Shown: positions 45,684-53,483, counted from the stretch's first letter. The stretch is DNA of 64,000 nt from an uncultured Faecalibacterium sp. (GCA_934501115.1 CAKSTO010000002.1:113393-177392); one strand, 5' to 3'. Notes: generated by a model not told the origin, from the letters alone. Translations and numbers: made by a program.

Positions 45684-46358
45684 ATGGCTTTGCTTCCAGT
45701 TTATCTTTTTATGGCTGCGGCATTTTTTATCAGCTTACTATATTTATTATTGCCACACAAAAAACCTCATTGCGATTTCTCATTTTCTAATTATTCATAT
45801 GCTCATGGATTCAAAAATGCCCTAGGACGAATCTCTTCCGCTGTTCGTCCACCTAATTTTATGGCAGTATTGTCCGATTATTATCTCACTCGTAAGCCTT
45901 ATTGGACCTGGCTCAAGCGTGCATCAATGGATCAACTAGAGAACGACCCTGAACTTATCATCAATTTTTTTGGTTTAAAATCCACTCCCGCTCCTGATAT
46001 TTTTGCTTGGTATTGCTGTCTTTTCCACTCGTATCGTTTTCTTGTAAACAGCTCTTCTTGCCATTGTAATGATGGCAGCCTCTCTCAGTGGGGTGAATAT
46101 ATCCAAAACTTTTTATCTGGACTTATATCTTACGGAATTGATGAACGTTTTATTGAAAAGCAGCCCGCAATTGAGCTTCTTGCAGCTTTTCTGTATCCCG
46201 AATCATCTCAAAATATCAATCTTATCAATAAGCATGTTCCTTCCTCTTATGGGAATCGAATTCTGAACACTCGTAAGCAAACAGCACGCGGTCTTTGTTT
46301 TGGGCTTGTGCTCGCTGCTCTTCTTTTGTTTGTTGTCACACATGAAGTATATATTTAA
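45684..46358 (+). CDS. Prophage cargo membrane protein (224 aa)
   Basis: This gene is much richer in A+T than the phage around it. The 224-residue product has an N-terminal membrane segment (about 4-23, PVYLFMAAAFFISLLYLLLP), a soluble middle with many aromatic residues and a CHC motif (SSSCHCNDG), and a C-terminal membrane segment (about 203-221, LCFGLVLAALLLFVVTHE). Start behind GGAGG. Its position between repressor and integrase, own promoter and foreign composition mark it as a lysogenic-conversion ('moron') gene, possibly for exclusion or defence. No family is recognised. Confidence 0.6.
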   Translation: MALLPVYLFMAAAFFISLLYLLLPHKKPHCDFSFSNYSYAHGFKNALGRISSAVRPPNFMAVLSDYYLTRKPYWTWLKRASMDQLENDPELIINFFGLKSTPAPDIFAWYCCLFHSYRFLVNSSSCHCNDGSLSQWGEYIQNFLSGLISYGIDERFIEKQPAIELLAAFLYPESSQNINLINKHVPSSYGNRILNTRKQTARGLCFGLVLAALLLFVVTHEVYI

Positions 46359-46467
46359 CCACGTCCTCACCGGACGCTATAAAAAATGTGCTGCGTCTGG
46401 CTTGGGCAAGGAAGCATAAAAAATAAGCCGCCTTTCGGCGGCTGTGGTGTATGATGGAGAACTCACA

Positions 46468-47184
46468 ATGAAACTGAAAAAGGAACTGGTTTCCCTTGCT
46501 CTTGCGGCAGCGCTTTTGATTTCTGCTCCTGTCTCGGCATTTGCAACCACCGGGTTCAATCAGCACGTCTTTGATGGGCGAGATGATTTTCGTGTTGTCA
46601 CCGATACAATGACCGGTGAAACCACAGTTATACCTACCGCCTTTGGTAGTGATCAACTAACCATTCCCGTTCTCGATTCAGGTGCTGTGATCACAGTTCA
46701 ACCCGGTATATTTCTGGATGATGATAAAGATACTTTCATTCTGATGTTCGATTATTTGGGCGTTGATTGGGCTAAGTTAGACGGTATCATCATCAAAATC
46801 GGCGATAATCGCTATTCTTTCTCGAACTGTTATTCTTCTCGCACTATAGACGATGGTCTCGCTTCCGAATACATCGCCTTTTACATGAAAGATCAAACAA
46901 CCGGCATGATGAAAGATTTAGCCGACCATCGTGACGAAGAAATCAATGTAAGGCTTACTGGATCTGCTAAATCCATAGATTTCGTTCTCACTGATTCTGC
47001 CAAAAACATCTTGCTTGATATGTATGATTTGTATGCTGCTGGTGGTGGGATGCGCAGTAGCAATATGTACCAAGTGTCGGAGTTTGATCCAGTGCACGTT
47101 GAAAAAAATGGAAAGCGTGTTATCGGCAATGTCGTCACAACTGTTCTCGATCTTGCAGTTGGACACATACCCGCCAATTTCTGA
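46468..47184 (+). CDS. Secreted prophage cargo protein (238 aa)
   Basis: The start at 46,468 has GGAG at 8 bp. Residues 1-26 form a clear signal peptide (MKLKKELVSLALAAALL then ISAPVSAFA, with cleavage after AFA). The mature part is acidic and beta-rich (DDFRVVTDTMTGETTVIPTA, DKDTFILMFDYLGVDWAKLD, SIDFVLTDSAKNILLDMYDL). It has no LPxTG, lipobox or known catalytic motif. AT-richer than the rest of the prophage. It is probably exported from lysogens; function unknown. A hairpin with a minus-strand T-tail lies just before it (46,420-46,441). Confidence 0.6.
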   Translation: MKLKKELVSLALAAALLISAPVSAFATTGFNQHVFDGRDDFRVVTDTMTGETTVIPTAFGSDQLTIPVLDSGAVITVQPGIFLDDDKDTFILMFDYLGVDWAKLDGIIIKIGDNRYSFSNCYSSRTIDDGLASEYIAFYMKDQTTGMMKDLADHRDEEINVRLTGSAKSIDFVLTDSAKNILLDMYDLYAAGGGMRSSNMYQVSEFDPVHVEKNGKRVIGNVVTTVLDLAVGHIPANF

Positions 47185-47190
47185 CTTGCC

Positions 47191-47217
47191 AGAGCGCCCA
47201 GCCGGGCGCTCTTTTTG
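47191..47217 (+). terminator. Terminator after the secreted-protein gene
   Basis: AGAGCGCCCagccGGGCGCTCT followed by TTTT. Confidence 0.85.
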
Positions 47218-47332
47218 CAAACAGAAAACCCCTCAGCTGTTTCCAGCCGAGGGGTTCGCTGCCTGTTATCTGCCCAAAAAGAAAGTAGGAGGTTCTATCA
47301 TGGAATGCCTTGCAAATCCCGTCGCGTCTCCG
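47218..47332 (-). ncRNA. Predicted antisense RNA 1 (about 115 nt)
   Basis: Promoter at 47,339-47,367; ends at a hairpin AACCCCTCgGCTG-gaaa-CAGCtGAGGGGTT (47,227-47,256) with a TTTTCTGTTT tail on the minus strand. It would cover the RBS, start and first codons of the 26-aa ORF. Confidence 0.5.
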
Positions 47333-47380
47333 CTTTTTATTGTAGCGCTCTTTTGGACTGTACGCAACATGGAAAAATAA
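47300..47380 (+). CDS. 26-aa hydrophobic peptide, candidate type I toxin
   Basis: GGAGG lies 7 bp before the ATG. The peptide is MECLANPVASPLFIVALFWT followed by VRNMEK: one short membrane segment and a charged end, the shape of type I toxin peptides. Two predicted minus-strand RNAs overlap its 5' and 3' ends. A diverged relative of its end (FW-x-VRN) is readable just before the integrase start. Whether it is translated is unproven. Confidence 0.4.
   Translation: MECLANPVASPLFIVALFWTVRNMEK
47339..47367 (-). promoter_or_regulatory. Promoter of antisense RNA 1
   Basis: -35 TTGCGT (47,362-47,367), 17-bp spacer, -10 TACAAT (47,339-47,344). Strongly similar to the promoter at 47,469-47,497, including TTGCGTAC and CCAAAAG. 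Confidence 0.55.
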
Positions 47381-47462
47381 AAGCGCCCGGCAGCTGGTAC
47401 GATCAGCCGTCGGGCATGGATGAATGCTTCGCAGAATGAAAGGAAATCAATCTTGCGCCTGC
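47371..47462 (-). ncRNA. Predicted antisense RNA 2 (about 92 nt)
   Basis: Promoter at 47,469-47,497; ends at hairpin GCCCGaCGGCTG / CAGCTGcCGGGC (47,384-47,415) followed by TTTTATTTTT. Its loop-proximal CGGCTG / CAGCTG pairs match those of RNA 1, suggesting tandem duplication. Confidence 0.45.
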
Positions 47463-47468
47463 CCCATG

Positions 47469-47497
47469 AGTGTACCACACTTTTGGCAGGTACGCAA
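47469..47497 (-). promoter_or_regulatory. Promoter of antisense RNA 2
   Basis: -35 TTGCGT (47,492-47,497), 17-bp spacer, TGG-extended -10 TACACT (47,469-47,474). Confidence 0.5.
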
Positions 47498-47511
47498 CCA
47501 TGGAGGTTTTT

Positions 47512-48648
47512 ATGTCCCGCAACAAAAAACGCACTGACGGCCGCTACTCCCGGCAGGTTTATCTCGGCCGGGATGAAACCGGAAAGCGCAAGTATAAAAC
47601 ATTTTATGCCGATACCGACCGCGCCGCGCAGAAGCTAGCGGATGATTTCCGTTCTGCGCTGGGCAAAGGTGCCGATCCGGCTCAGATGGACGCTACCCTT
47701 GCCACGCTCTACGATAACCTCATTGCAGTTAAAAAGGCCAAGGGCATCAGTCAGAAGAGCCTCGACCGCTATGAGGACAACAAAAATCACTGGGGCGATC
47801 TGCTGTCCCGTCCTGCGGCCGATCTGCGTGCTGCCGACTTCCAGTCTGTGCTGAACCGGCTGGCCGAGTGGCACGATGGTAAGCCGCCTATGTCCCACTT
47901 CACCCTGTCCAACCTCCGCAGCAGCGCCAAGGCGGTTTATGATCTCGCTATCCCGGAAGTGGTGCAGTATAACCCCATCGTCAAAACCACCTGCCCCGCC
48001 GGTGCCGATCCGGAACCCCGTGAGCCCATCTCCGAAGAGCAGCAGCGCTGGATCCGCGAAACGCCCCACCGCGCCCAGCGCGCCGCCATGCTGCTGCTTT
48101 ACTCCGGCCTGCGCCGCGGCGAAGCCACTGCCCTCACTTGGGCGGACGTTGATCTGGACGCTGCCACGATCACGGTCAACAACGGCTATAACTTCCATGA
48201 TAAGAAAACCAAAAAAACCAAGACCGAGGCCGGCCGCCGGGTGGTCAATATTCCCCGCATCCTTGTGGACTACCTCAAGACTCAGCAGGACGATTGTCTT
48301 TATGTACTGCACACCGTAAAAGGCCGCCGCATGACCGAGCAGGCATGGAAAACCCTTTGGAACAGCTACATGTCCGACCTGAACGCAAAGTACGGCTACA
48401 ATGGTGAAGAAAGCAAAAAGCGCCCGGGCGGCCTGCCCATGCGCATCGAGCCCTTCACCCCGCATCAGCTGCGGCACACTTTCTGCACTCTGATGTACTT
48501 TGCCGGTGTGGATGTTCTCACCGCCCGCGATCAGATGGGGCATAAGGACATCACAGTCACCCTTGGCATCTACACCGCGCTGGACAAGAAATTCAAAAAG
48601 AAAAAGATCAATCGCCTTGACACCTATCTCAAAAAACAAACCGGCTGA
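47512..48648 (+). CDS. int: Tyrosine integrase
   Basis: The 378-residue recombinase integrates the phage at tRNA-Thr. The N-terminal 60 residues form an arm-binding AP2-like domain (GRYSRQVYLGRDETGKRKYK), then a SAM-like core-binding domain, then the catalytic domain with Arg near 203 (YSGLRRGEATALTW), HQLRH near 318, and the nucleophile Tyr near 353 (GHKDITVTLGIYT). ATG 47,512 is preceded by GGAGG at 5 bp; the frame is open 14 codons further and a longer start is possible. Its stop is 68 bp from attR, the usual position. Confidence 0.95.
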   Translation: MSRNKKRTDGRYSRQVYLGRDETGKRKYKTFYADTDRAAQKLADDFRSALGKGADPAQMDATLATLYDNLIAVKKAKGISQKSLDRYEDNKNHWGDLLSRPAADLRAADFQSVLNRLAEWHDGKPPMSHFTLSNLRSSAKAVYDLAIPEVVQYNPIVKTTCPAGADPEPREPISEEQQRWIRETPHRAQRAAMLLLYSGLRRGEATALTWADVDLDAATITVNNGYNFHDKKTKKTKTEAGRRVVNIPRILVDYLKTQQDDCLYVLHTVKGRRMTEQAWKTLWNSYMSDLNAKYGYNGEESKKRPGGLPMRIEPFTPHQLRHTFCTLMYFAGVDVLTARDQMGHKDITVTLGIYTALDKKFKKKKINRLDTYLKKQTG

Positions 48649-48654
48649 TTCGCG

Positions 48655-48674
48655 TGCATGTCGCATGCAAGTCA
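48655..48674 (+). promoter_or_regulatory. Candidate integrase arm-type sites, right arm
   Basis: TGCATGTCG (48,655-48,663) and TGCAAGTCA (48,666-48,674), 11 bp apart, mirroring the pair inside attL. Confidence 0.5.
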
Positions 48675-48716
48675 ATTTCTCAATTTTTAATCGTATTATC
48701 GTATTTATATCCCACG

Positions 48717-48764
48717 CTCGTAATGAGCAGGTCGCCTGTTCGAATCAGGTCAGTAGCTCCAAAA
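48717..48764 (+). other. attR core of the prophage (48-bp direct repeat)
   Basis: Exact copy of the tRNA-Thr 3' half at 11,491-11,538. It lacks the 5' half and is not a functional tRNA. Confidence 0.93.
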
Positions 48765-48767
48765 ATC

Positions 48768-48812
48768 CTACGAATTTACGTTCAAGGTCGTAATTTTCGT
48801 AGGATTTTTTCT
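48768..48812 (+). terminator. Displaced terminator beyond attR
   Basis: AATCCTACGAA / TTCGTAGGATT stem with inner TTACG / CGTAA and a TTTTTTC tail. It is probably the terminator that followed tRNA-Thr before this prophage entered. Confidence 0.75.
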
Positions 48813-48871
48813 TGTTTAACTGTCTGAAATTTCAAAAAACTGCAACACTGCCCGCAAAACGACACAAAATG

Positions 48872-48906
48872 AACCGCCCTGTGATGCCATTTCATAGGGC
48901 GGTTTT
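48872..48906. terminator. Bidirectional hairpin at the end of the integrase remnant
   Basis: AACCGCCCT / AGGGCGGTT stem; T-rich on both sides. The integrase remnant's stop lies inside it. Confidence 0.65.
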
Positions 48907-49036
48907 CGTATTTTGATGCTTTTTCTTTTCGGGCTCCTTGAGTGCTTCCCGTACGGTCTGCCCTACCCGGCGGATGCTCTCCTCGTTCGCATGCGCATAC
49001 ATCCGCCATACGGTGCTGCTATCGGAATGTTCCAGA
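48892..49036 (-). pseudogene. C-terminal fragment of a second tyrosine integrase
   Basis: About 47 codons read GLEHSDSSTVWRMYAHANEE then SIRRVGQTVREALKEPEKKK. This is the H...Y active-site end of a phage integrase (GHSDSSTxWxMYAHA type), different from the prophage integrase. Sequence further upstream in this frame is unrelated, so the gene is truncated at about 49,036. Confidence 0.75.
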
Positions 49037-49044
49037 CCTGCGGC

Positions 49045-49395
49045 ACATGGCAGAACCTGACCGCCACCACGGCAAACACCGTCACAGGCGCGTTCGAGCG
49101 CACGCTGGACGCCGCATGGGGCAAAGTGAGCACCGGTGCCTTTGACTACAAAACCGCCGTCAAGCAGGCCGTGGACAGCCTTGCAGACGACATGCCCATG
49201 GTCACATACCCCAGCGGGCATAAGGACAGCATCGAGGTAGCCGCGCGGCGTGCTGTGCTCACCGGTGTGAACCAGACGGCGGGCAGACTGCAAGTCGCCC
49301 GCCAGAGCCTTGCAGAGTTTGCACAGGCCACGGGTGGCAGAGTGGACAGTGCCCGCACCAGCGTGCCGAAGTTTGGCCGGAGCGAAGCAAGTAAG
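49045..49395 (+). pseudogene. Internal fragment of a phage minor capsid protein
   Basis: The plus-strand frame reads AWGKVSTGAFDYKTAVKQAV then MVTYPSGHKDSIEVAARRAV and LTGVNQTAGRLQ, the pattern of the 'phage minor capsid protein 2' family. There is no start codon with an RBS, and it joins unrelated sequence at both ends. The tail (about 49,290-49,395, VPKFGRSEASKA) may be another minor-head fragment. Confidence 0.7.
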
Positions 49396-49409
49396 GCGTG
49401 CTGTGCAGC

Positions 49410-49490
49410 CGGGCGATCACCGACGAGGCCATCGGCAGGGTGATCCAGTTCTGCTTTGACAGGGCGAAGGATGTTGTAGGGAAACAGTAA
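49410..49490 (+). pseudogene. C-terminal fragment of a phage holin
   Basis: The last 26 codons read RAITDEAIGRVIQFCFDRAK then DVVGKQ, nearly the same as the end of the intact prophage holin (WAITDETIGRVIQFCFDRAK). No upstream holin sequence is present. Confidence 0.8.
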
Positions 49491-49504
49491 ACTCAATACA
49501 TAGC

Positions 49505-49547
49505 AGCAGCCCCGGGGAGCCGTCGGGCTCCTCGGGGCTGCTTTTTG
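49505..49547 (+). terminator. Terminator after the phage remnant
   Basis: AGCAGCCCCGGGGAGCC / GGCTCCTCGGGGCTGCT, one mismatch, then TTTTTG. Confidence 0.8.
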
Positions 49548-49577
49548 TTGCTCTTATTACTGAAAGTGGGTTTGTAG

Positions 49578-49626
49578 TAAACGAAAATCGCCCGAAATCA
49601 AACGATTTCAGGCGATTTTTCGTTTA
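49578..49626 (-). terminator. Terminator of tRNA-Leu
   Basis: TAAACGAAAAATCGCC / GGCGATTTTCGTTTA-type stem with GAAATC / GATTTC inside; T-rich on both strands. Confidence 0.8.
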
Positions 49627-49710
49627 TGCCGCCGACGGGGGTCGAACCCGTACTCTGTCTCCAGAAAGGGATTTTAAGTCCCTCGTGTCTGCCAATTTCA
49701 CCACAGCGGC
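49627..49710 (-). tRNA. tRNA-Leu (anticodon UAA)
   Basis: An 84-nt class II tRNA: acceptor GCCGCTG / CGGCGGC, D-arm GAAATTGGCAGACAC, anticodon stem GGGAC / TCCC-type with TAA in loop CTTAAAA, long variable arm (TTTCTGGAGACAGAG) and T arm ACGGGTTCGACCCCCGT. CCA is not encoded. Confidence 0.93.
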
Positions 49711-49715
49711 ACAGA

Positions 49716-49747
49716 AAGAACTGCCGTTTGAGGGAACGGCAGTTCTT
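49716..49747 (-). terminator. Terminator after nicotinate phosphoribosyltransferase
   Basis: AAGAACTGCCG / CGGCAGTTCTT stem, 6 bp from the tRNA-Leu 5' end. Confidence 0.8.
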
Positions 49748-49785
49748 ATAATACATTAGCCTTGCATTTTTGTCAAGAAAAGCTT

Positions 49786-51303
49786 TTACACCTTGCCGCC
49801 GTGAAGTTCTGCATACATCTTTGCACGGCAGTCTGCCACAGCCGGCGTCATGTTCACATAGTGCTTATGCGGGCACTCAAGGCGAAGTTCGCTTTCCCAG
49901 GTTTCCTCTGTGAGCTGCTTTGCGATATATGCCTTCTTCTCTGCAATCGATGGCAGCTCAATCGCCAGCTGGCCGTTCAGGATATAGGGCACCAGCAGCT
50001 TTCTGACTCTGGTCGGAGTAACTGTTATCGTACGCTCGATCGCGTCCGAATCCAGATTGACCATCGTGATGGGCTTGCCCGCTTCGATCTCCTCACCGTC
50101 CATAGCGATCAGATCGCACTGTGCCTGACCGTTTTCGTCGTAGAGACGCCACGGCATCTTTTTGCCGGGGATGATGGCCTTGCTGGCAGAGTCGGAGCAT
50201 TTCATTTTGGGCGTATAGCTGCCGTCCGGCTGCTTGACCGCCACCAGCTTGTACACGCCGCCGAACACGGGATCAGAAGCAGAAGTGATCAGGTTCTCGC
50301 CCACGCCGTAGGAGTCAAAATGTGCGTGCTCGTACAGCTCCATGTTAGCGATCTTCTTTTCATCCAGCCCATTGGAAGCTACCAGCTTGATGTAAGGCTT
50401 GCCGGCCGCATCCAGAGCCTTACGCAGGCGTTTGGAGCCGCGTGCCAGATCGCCGGAGTCGATACGGGCGCTCTTGACACGGCGACTGGGATCATCCGGG
50501 TATTTTTCGATCAGGTAATCGTCCAGCTTAATGAGGTTGGGCAGGCCGCTTTCCATAATGTTATAGGTATCCAGCAGCAGGCTGACCGAATCCGGATAGG
50601 TATCGGCAAACGCCTTGAATGCATCGAACTCCGTGGGGAAAAACTCGATAAAGCTGTGTGCAACCGTGCCGACCGCCTTGACGTCAGCACCGAATTTCAT
50701 CTCAGCCAGACAGTTTGCAGTGCCGACGCAGCCGCCCAGAACAGCAGCGTATGCGCCATCGTTGCCCGCGCTCTCGCCTTGTGCGCGGCGGGTGCCGAAT
50801 TCCATGACGCTGCGGGGTGTGTGGGTGTTCAGCCCGGTGACGCGTGTAGCCTTGGTTGCGATCAGACTGTGAAAATTCATTGTCTGCAGCAGATAGGTCT
50901 CGATCAGGATCGCGCCCACAAGGTCGCACTCAATGCGAACCATCTGCACATGGGGGTATGCCACAGTCCCCTCCGGCAGAGCGTACATATCGCCCTTCCA
51001 CTGATACGTACGCAGATAATCGCAGAACTCCTCACTCATGCCCTTGGTGCGCAGCCACCAGATATCCTGCGCATTGAAGTGGTAATTCAGCAGGAAGCGA
51101 GTCAGCTTACGCTGCCCTGCACTGATAGAATACCCCTGATTATCCGGGTTCTTGCGGAAGAACATGTCAAACACCAGCGTAGTATTCTTGAACCCGTGCA
51201 GGAACAGGCAGTTTGCCATGGTAAATTCGTAAAAATCCACGACCATTGCGGGGTTGTCGTAGTCCTCATCCGGAATATAAGGCACAACCTTGATCTCGTC
51301 CAT
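49786..51303 (-). CDS. pncB: Nicotinate phosphoribosyltransferase
   Basis: This enzyme makes nicotinate mononucleotide from nicotinate, PRPP and ATP, salvaging niacin for NAD. The 505-residue protein has the family N-terminus (MVVDFYEFTMANCLFLHGF), the conserved MEFGTRRAQG with the substrate loop, SVSLLLDTYN and ARIDSGDLARGSKRLR near the phosphate site, and VGENLITSASDPVFGGVYKL. Its length matches the bacterial NAPRT class. Single-gene transcript between two terminators. Confidence 0.95.
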   Translation of the reverse strand: MDEIKVVPYIPDEDYDNPAMVVDFYEFTMANCLFLHGFKNTTLVFDMFFRKNPDNQGYSISAGQRKLTRFLLNYHFNAQDIWWLRTKGMSEEFCDYLRTYQWKGDMYALPEGTVAYPHVQMVRIECDLVGAILIETYLLQTMNFHSLIATKATRVTGLNTHTPRSVMEFGTRRAQGESAGNDGAYAAVLGGCVGTANCLAEMKFGADVKAVGTVAHSFIEFFPTEFDAFKAFADTYPDSVSLLLDTYNIMESGLPNLIKLDDYLIEKYPDDPSRRVKSARIDSGDLARGSKRLRKALDAAGKPYIKLVASNGLDEKKIANMELYEHAHFDSYGVGENLITSASDPVFGGVYKLVAVKQPDGSYTPKMKCSDSASKAIIPGKKMPWRLYDENGQAQCDLIAMDGEEIEAGKPITMVNLDSDAIERTITVTPTRVRKLLVPYILNGQLAIELPSIAEKKAYIAKQLTEETWESELRLECPHKHYVNMTPAVADCRAKMYAELHGGKV

Positions 51304-51460
51304 GAATAGTATCCTCTCTTCTTTGCAGCACCCGGCAGAAACTCCTCTTTGTCTCCCGCCGTCCGACTTCCCTATTAGAAAGTTTACGCATCCGCCTGTC
51401 TTGACAGTGCGTTTCTACCATGATATCACCAATCGCCGGATGGTGCAAGTATTTTCGGGT

Positions 51461-51503
51461 AAAAAAGAAGGCACTATGCAGTCCTGTGCACAGTGCCTTC
51501 TTT
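51461..51503 (-). terminator. Terminator of guaB
   Basis: AAAGAAGGCACTgTGCA / TGCAtAGTGCCTTCTTT with TTTTTT tail on the minus strand. Confidence 0.85.
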
Positions 51504-51519
51504 GAAAGATCACGTTTTA

Positions 51520-53034
51520 TCAGCCGTTAATGATGTTCGGGGTCGCATTCTTCAGCACAACATCGTGGCTGCCGCCCTCGACGATCGAAGTAGAGGACAC
51601 GACCGTCAGCTTAGCCTTCTGCTGCAGCTCGGGAATGGACAGAGCGCCGCAATTGCACATCGTGCTCTTGACCTTGTACAGGGTCGTCTGCACGCCGTCG
51701 GCCAGCGAGCCAGCGTAGGGCACATAGCTGTCCACGCCCTCCTCGAAGCTGAGCTTGGTGGAGCCGCCCAGATCATAACGCTGCCAGTTGCGGGCACGGT
51801 TCGAGCCCTCACCCCAGTATTCCTTCATATACTGACCATTGATCCGCACCTTGTTCGTGGGGCTCTCGTCAAAACGGGCGAAGTAGCGGCCCAGCATAAC
51901 AAAATCGGCACCCATGGCCAGCGCCAGCGTGATGTGATAATCGTGGACAATGCCGCCGTCAGAGCAGATGGGCACATAGATGCCGGTCTCCTTGAAGTAT
52001 TCGTCACGCGCTTTTGCCACCTCAATAACGGCGGTAGCCTGACCGCGCCCGATGCCCTTGGTCTCACGGGTAATGCAGATGGAGCCGCCGCCAATGCCGA
52101 TCTTTACGAAGTCTGCGCCTGCCTCAGCCAGGAAGCGGAAACCCTCGGCGTCTACAACGTTGCCTGCGCCGACCTTGACGGTGTCACCATAATGCTCACG
52201 GATCCAGCTGATGGTGCGGCTCTGCCACTCAGAGTAGCCCTCAGAAGAGTCGATGCACAGCACATCCACACCGGCATCCACCAGTGCGGGCACACGCTCG
52301 GCATAATCACGAGTGTTGATGCCAGCGCCAACCACGTAGCTCTTGTTCTTATCCAGCAGCTCGTTAGCGTTCTTTTTATGGGAATCGTAGTCCTTACGGA
52401 AGACGATATATTTCAGATTGCCCTCGGCATCCACCAGCGGCAGGGTGTTGATCTTGTTGTCCCAAATGATATTGTTGCAGTCATGCAGAGAGGTGTTTTC
52501 CGGGGCGGTGACCAGTTTCTCGAGGGGGGTCATGAAGGTGGTTACAGGGGCATCATCCGGAGTATGGTTGACGCGGTAGTCGCGGGATGCCACGATGCCC
52601 AGCAGTTTTCCGTTCGGGGTACCGTCGGCAGTAATGGCAATGGTGGAGTGACCGGTGCGCGCCTTCAGTTCCAGCACATCGTGCAGGGTAGCAGTAGGAG
52701 CCAGATTGGAGTCAGACACAACATAGCCGGCCTTGAAGCTCTTGACGCGGCGCACCATAGCAGCCTCGTTTTCGATGCTCTGAGAGCCATAAATGAAGGA
52801 CACGCCGCCCTGACGCGCCAGTGCAATGGCCAGCTTATCGCCGGAAACTGCCTGCATAATGGCACTGATCATGGGGATATTCATCTGCAGAGGGCACTCC
52901 TCTTCCCCCTTGCGGTACTTGACCAGCGGGGTCTTGAGGCTGACAGCGGTGGGAACATTTTCTGCGGAGGAATAGCCCGGAACCAGCAGATATTCACCAA
53001 AGGTGCGGGAGGGTTCTTCGTAAAAATAAGCCAT
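51520..53034 (-). CDS. guaB: Inosine-5'-monophosphate dehydrogenase
   Basis: GuaB oxidises IMP to XMP with NAD, the first step to GMP. ATG 53,034 has AAGGAG at 7 bp, preferred over a TTG two codons upstream. In the 504-residue product, the (beta/alpha)8 barrel holds the catalytic Cys near residue 318 ([19 protein letters not shown]), the phosphate-binding [10 protein letters not shown] and the flap region NWQRYDLGG. Two CBS domains lie at about 95-230 ([20 protein letters not shown]). Length is standard. Confidence 0.95.
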   Translation of the reverse strand: MAYFYEEPSRTFGEYLLVPGYSSAENVPTAVSLKTPLVKYRKGEEECPLQMNIPMISAIMQAVSGDKLAIALARQGGVSFIYGSQSIENEAAMVRRVKSFKAGYVVSDSNLAPTATLHDVLELKARTGHSTIAITADGTPNGKLLGIVASRDYRVNHTPDDAPVTTFMTPLEKLVTAPENTSLHDCNNIIWDNKINTLPLVDAEGNLKYIVFRKDYDSHKKNANELLDKNKSYVVGAGINTRDYAERVPALVDAGVDVLCIDSSEGYSEWQSRTISWIREHYGDTVKVGAGNVVDAEGFRFLAEAGADFVKIGIGGGSICITRETKGIGRGQATAVIEVAKARDEYFKETGIYVPICSDGGIVHDYHITLALAMGADFVMLGRYFARFDESPTNKVRINGQYMKEYWGEGSNRARNWQRYDLGGSTKLSFEEGVDSYVPYAGSLADGVQTTLYKVKSTMCNCGALSIPELQQKAKLTVVSSTSIVEGGSHDVVLKNATPNIING

Positions 53035-53040
53035 GTTCAA

Positions 53041-53270
53041 ACTCCTTTTCTCTTATCGCGTCAACAACGGATCAACATCAAAGTCATTCATGTTTGCTGC
53101 TTATAAATTGATTGTATATACTGTACCACAAAGCCCGCCAGAATACAAACCCCCGCTCCGCCAAACTTTATAAATGTCCTTTATTGAAAAACAGGCAAAA
53201 TGCCCACCAAAACGGCATAAGGTCATACTTTCTGGCCGGATGTGCTGGTTTTTTCCGTTTTTTAAGATGC
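53041..53270. other. guaB upstream region
   Basis: About 230 bp without an ORF. TATATAC and TTTATA sequences near 53,106-53,120 could belong to a guaB promoter on the minus strand, but no -35 is well placed. Nothing else is recognised. Confidence 0.4.
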
Positions 53271-53449
53271 AAAAAAGCTCGTCCGGAAACCAGACGAGCT
53301 CTTTTGCACACGAAGCGGGACATCGCCTGTGCAGCACATGGATCACGGACTGCGAAGGAGAACAGCCGGAGGAGGAGAACCTGTGCCCGATATCCCTAAA
53401 ACAAGAAGAAAAAGATTTCACACTCAGCAGGGTTTGCGCCCTTGCTGTA
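53271..53449 (-). ncRNA. Candidate structured stand-alone RNA (about 180 nt)
   Basis: It has a good promoter (53,455-53,483) and ends at a strong intrinsic terminator, AAGCTCGTC / GACGAGCTT with TTTTTT (53,271-53,303). There is no ORF. A 9-bp stem GGGATATCG / CGATGTCCC closes an internal domain, and TCTTTT / AAAAGA pairs outside it, giving a long rod with internal loops. Size and shape recall 6S RNA, but I cannot confirm the family. It could also be a leader for guaB. Confidence 0.5.
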
Positions 53450-53454
53450 ACCAT

Positions 53455-53483
53455 ATTGTAACTCTTTTGATATTTTTTTGCAA
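53455..53483 (-). promoter_or_regulatory. Promoter of the candidate structured RNA
   Basis: -35 TTGCAA (53,478-53,483), 17-bp spacer, -10 TACAAT (53,455-53,460), in a very A+T-rich stretch. Confidence 0.65.

Noticed and set aside
11491..48764. CRISPR array among the many repeats
   Set aside because: Repeats are few, dispersed, partly in genes and of unequal spacing; there are no regular spacers and no cas genes.
48717..48764. Second tRNA gene at attR
   Set aside because: Only the 3' half (from the anticodon loop) is present; the 5' half is missing, so it is an attachment-site copy.
48892..49293. Minus-strand 133-codon frame as an intact gene
   Set aside because: Only the last 47 codons resemble an integrase; the rest is antisense to the minor-capsid fragment, so it is annotated as a pseudogene fragment.
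49762..51309. Plus-strand 515-codon frame opposite the nicotinate phosphoribosyltransferase gene, and a similar one opposite guaB
   Set aside because: Both are shadows of enzymes with clear motifs.
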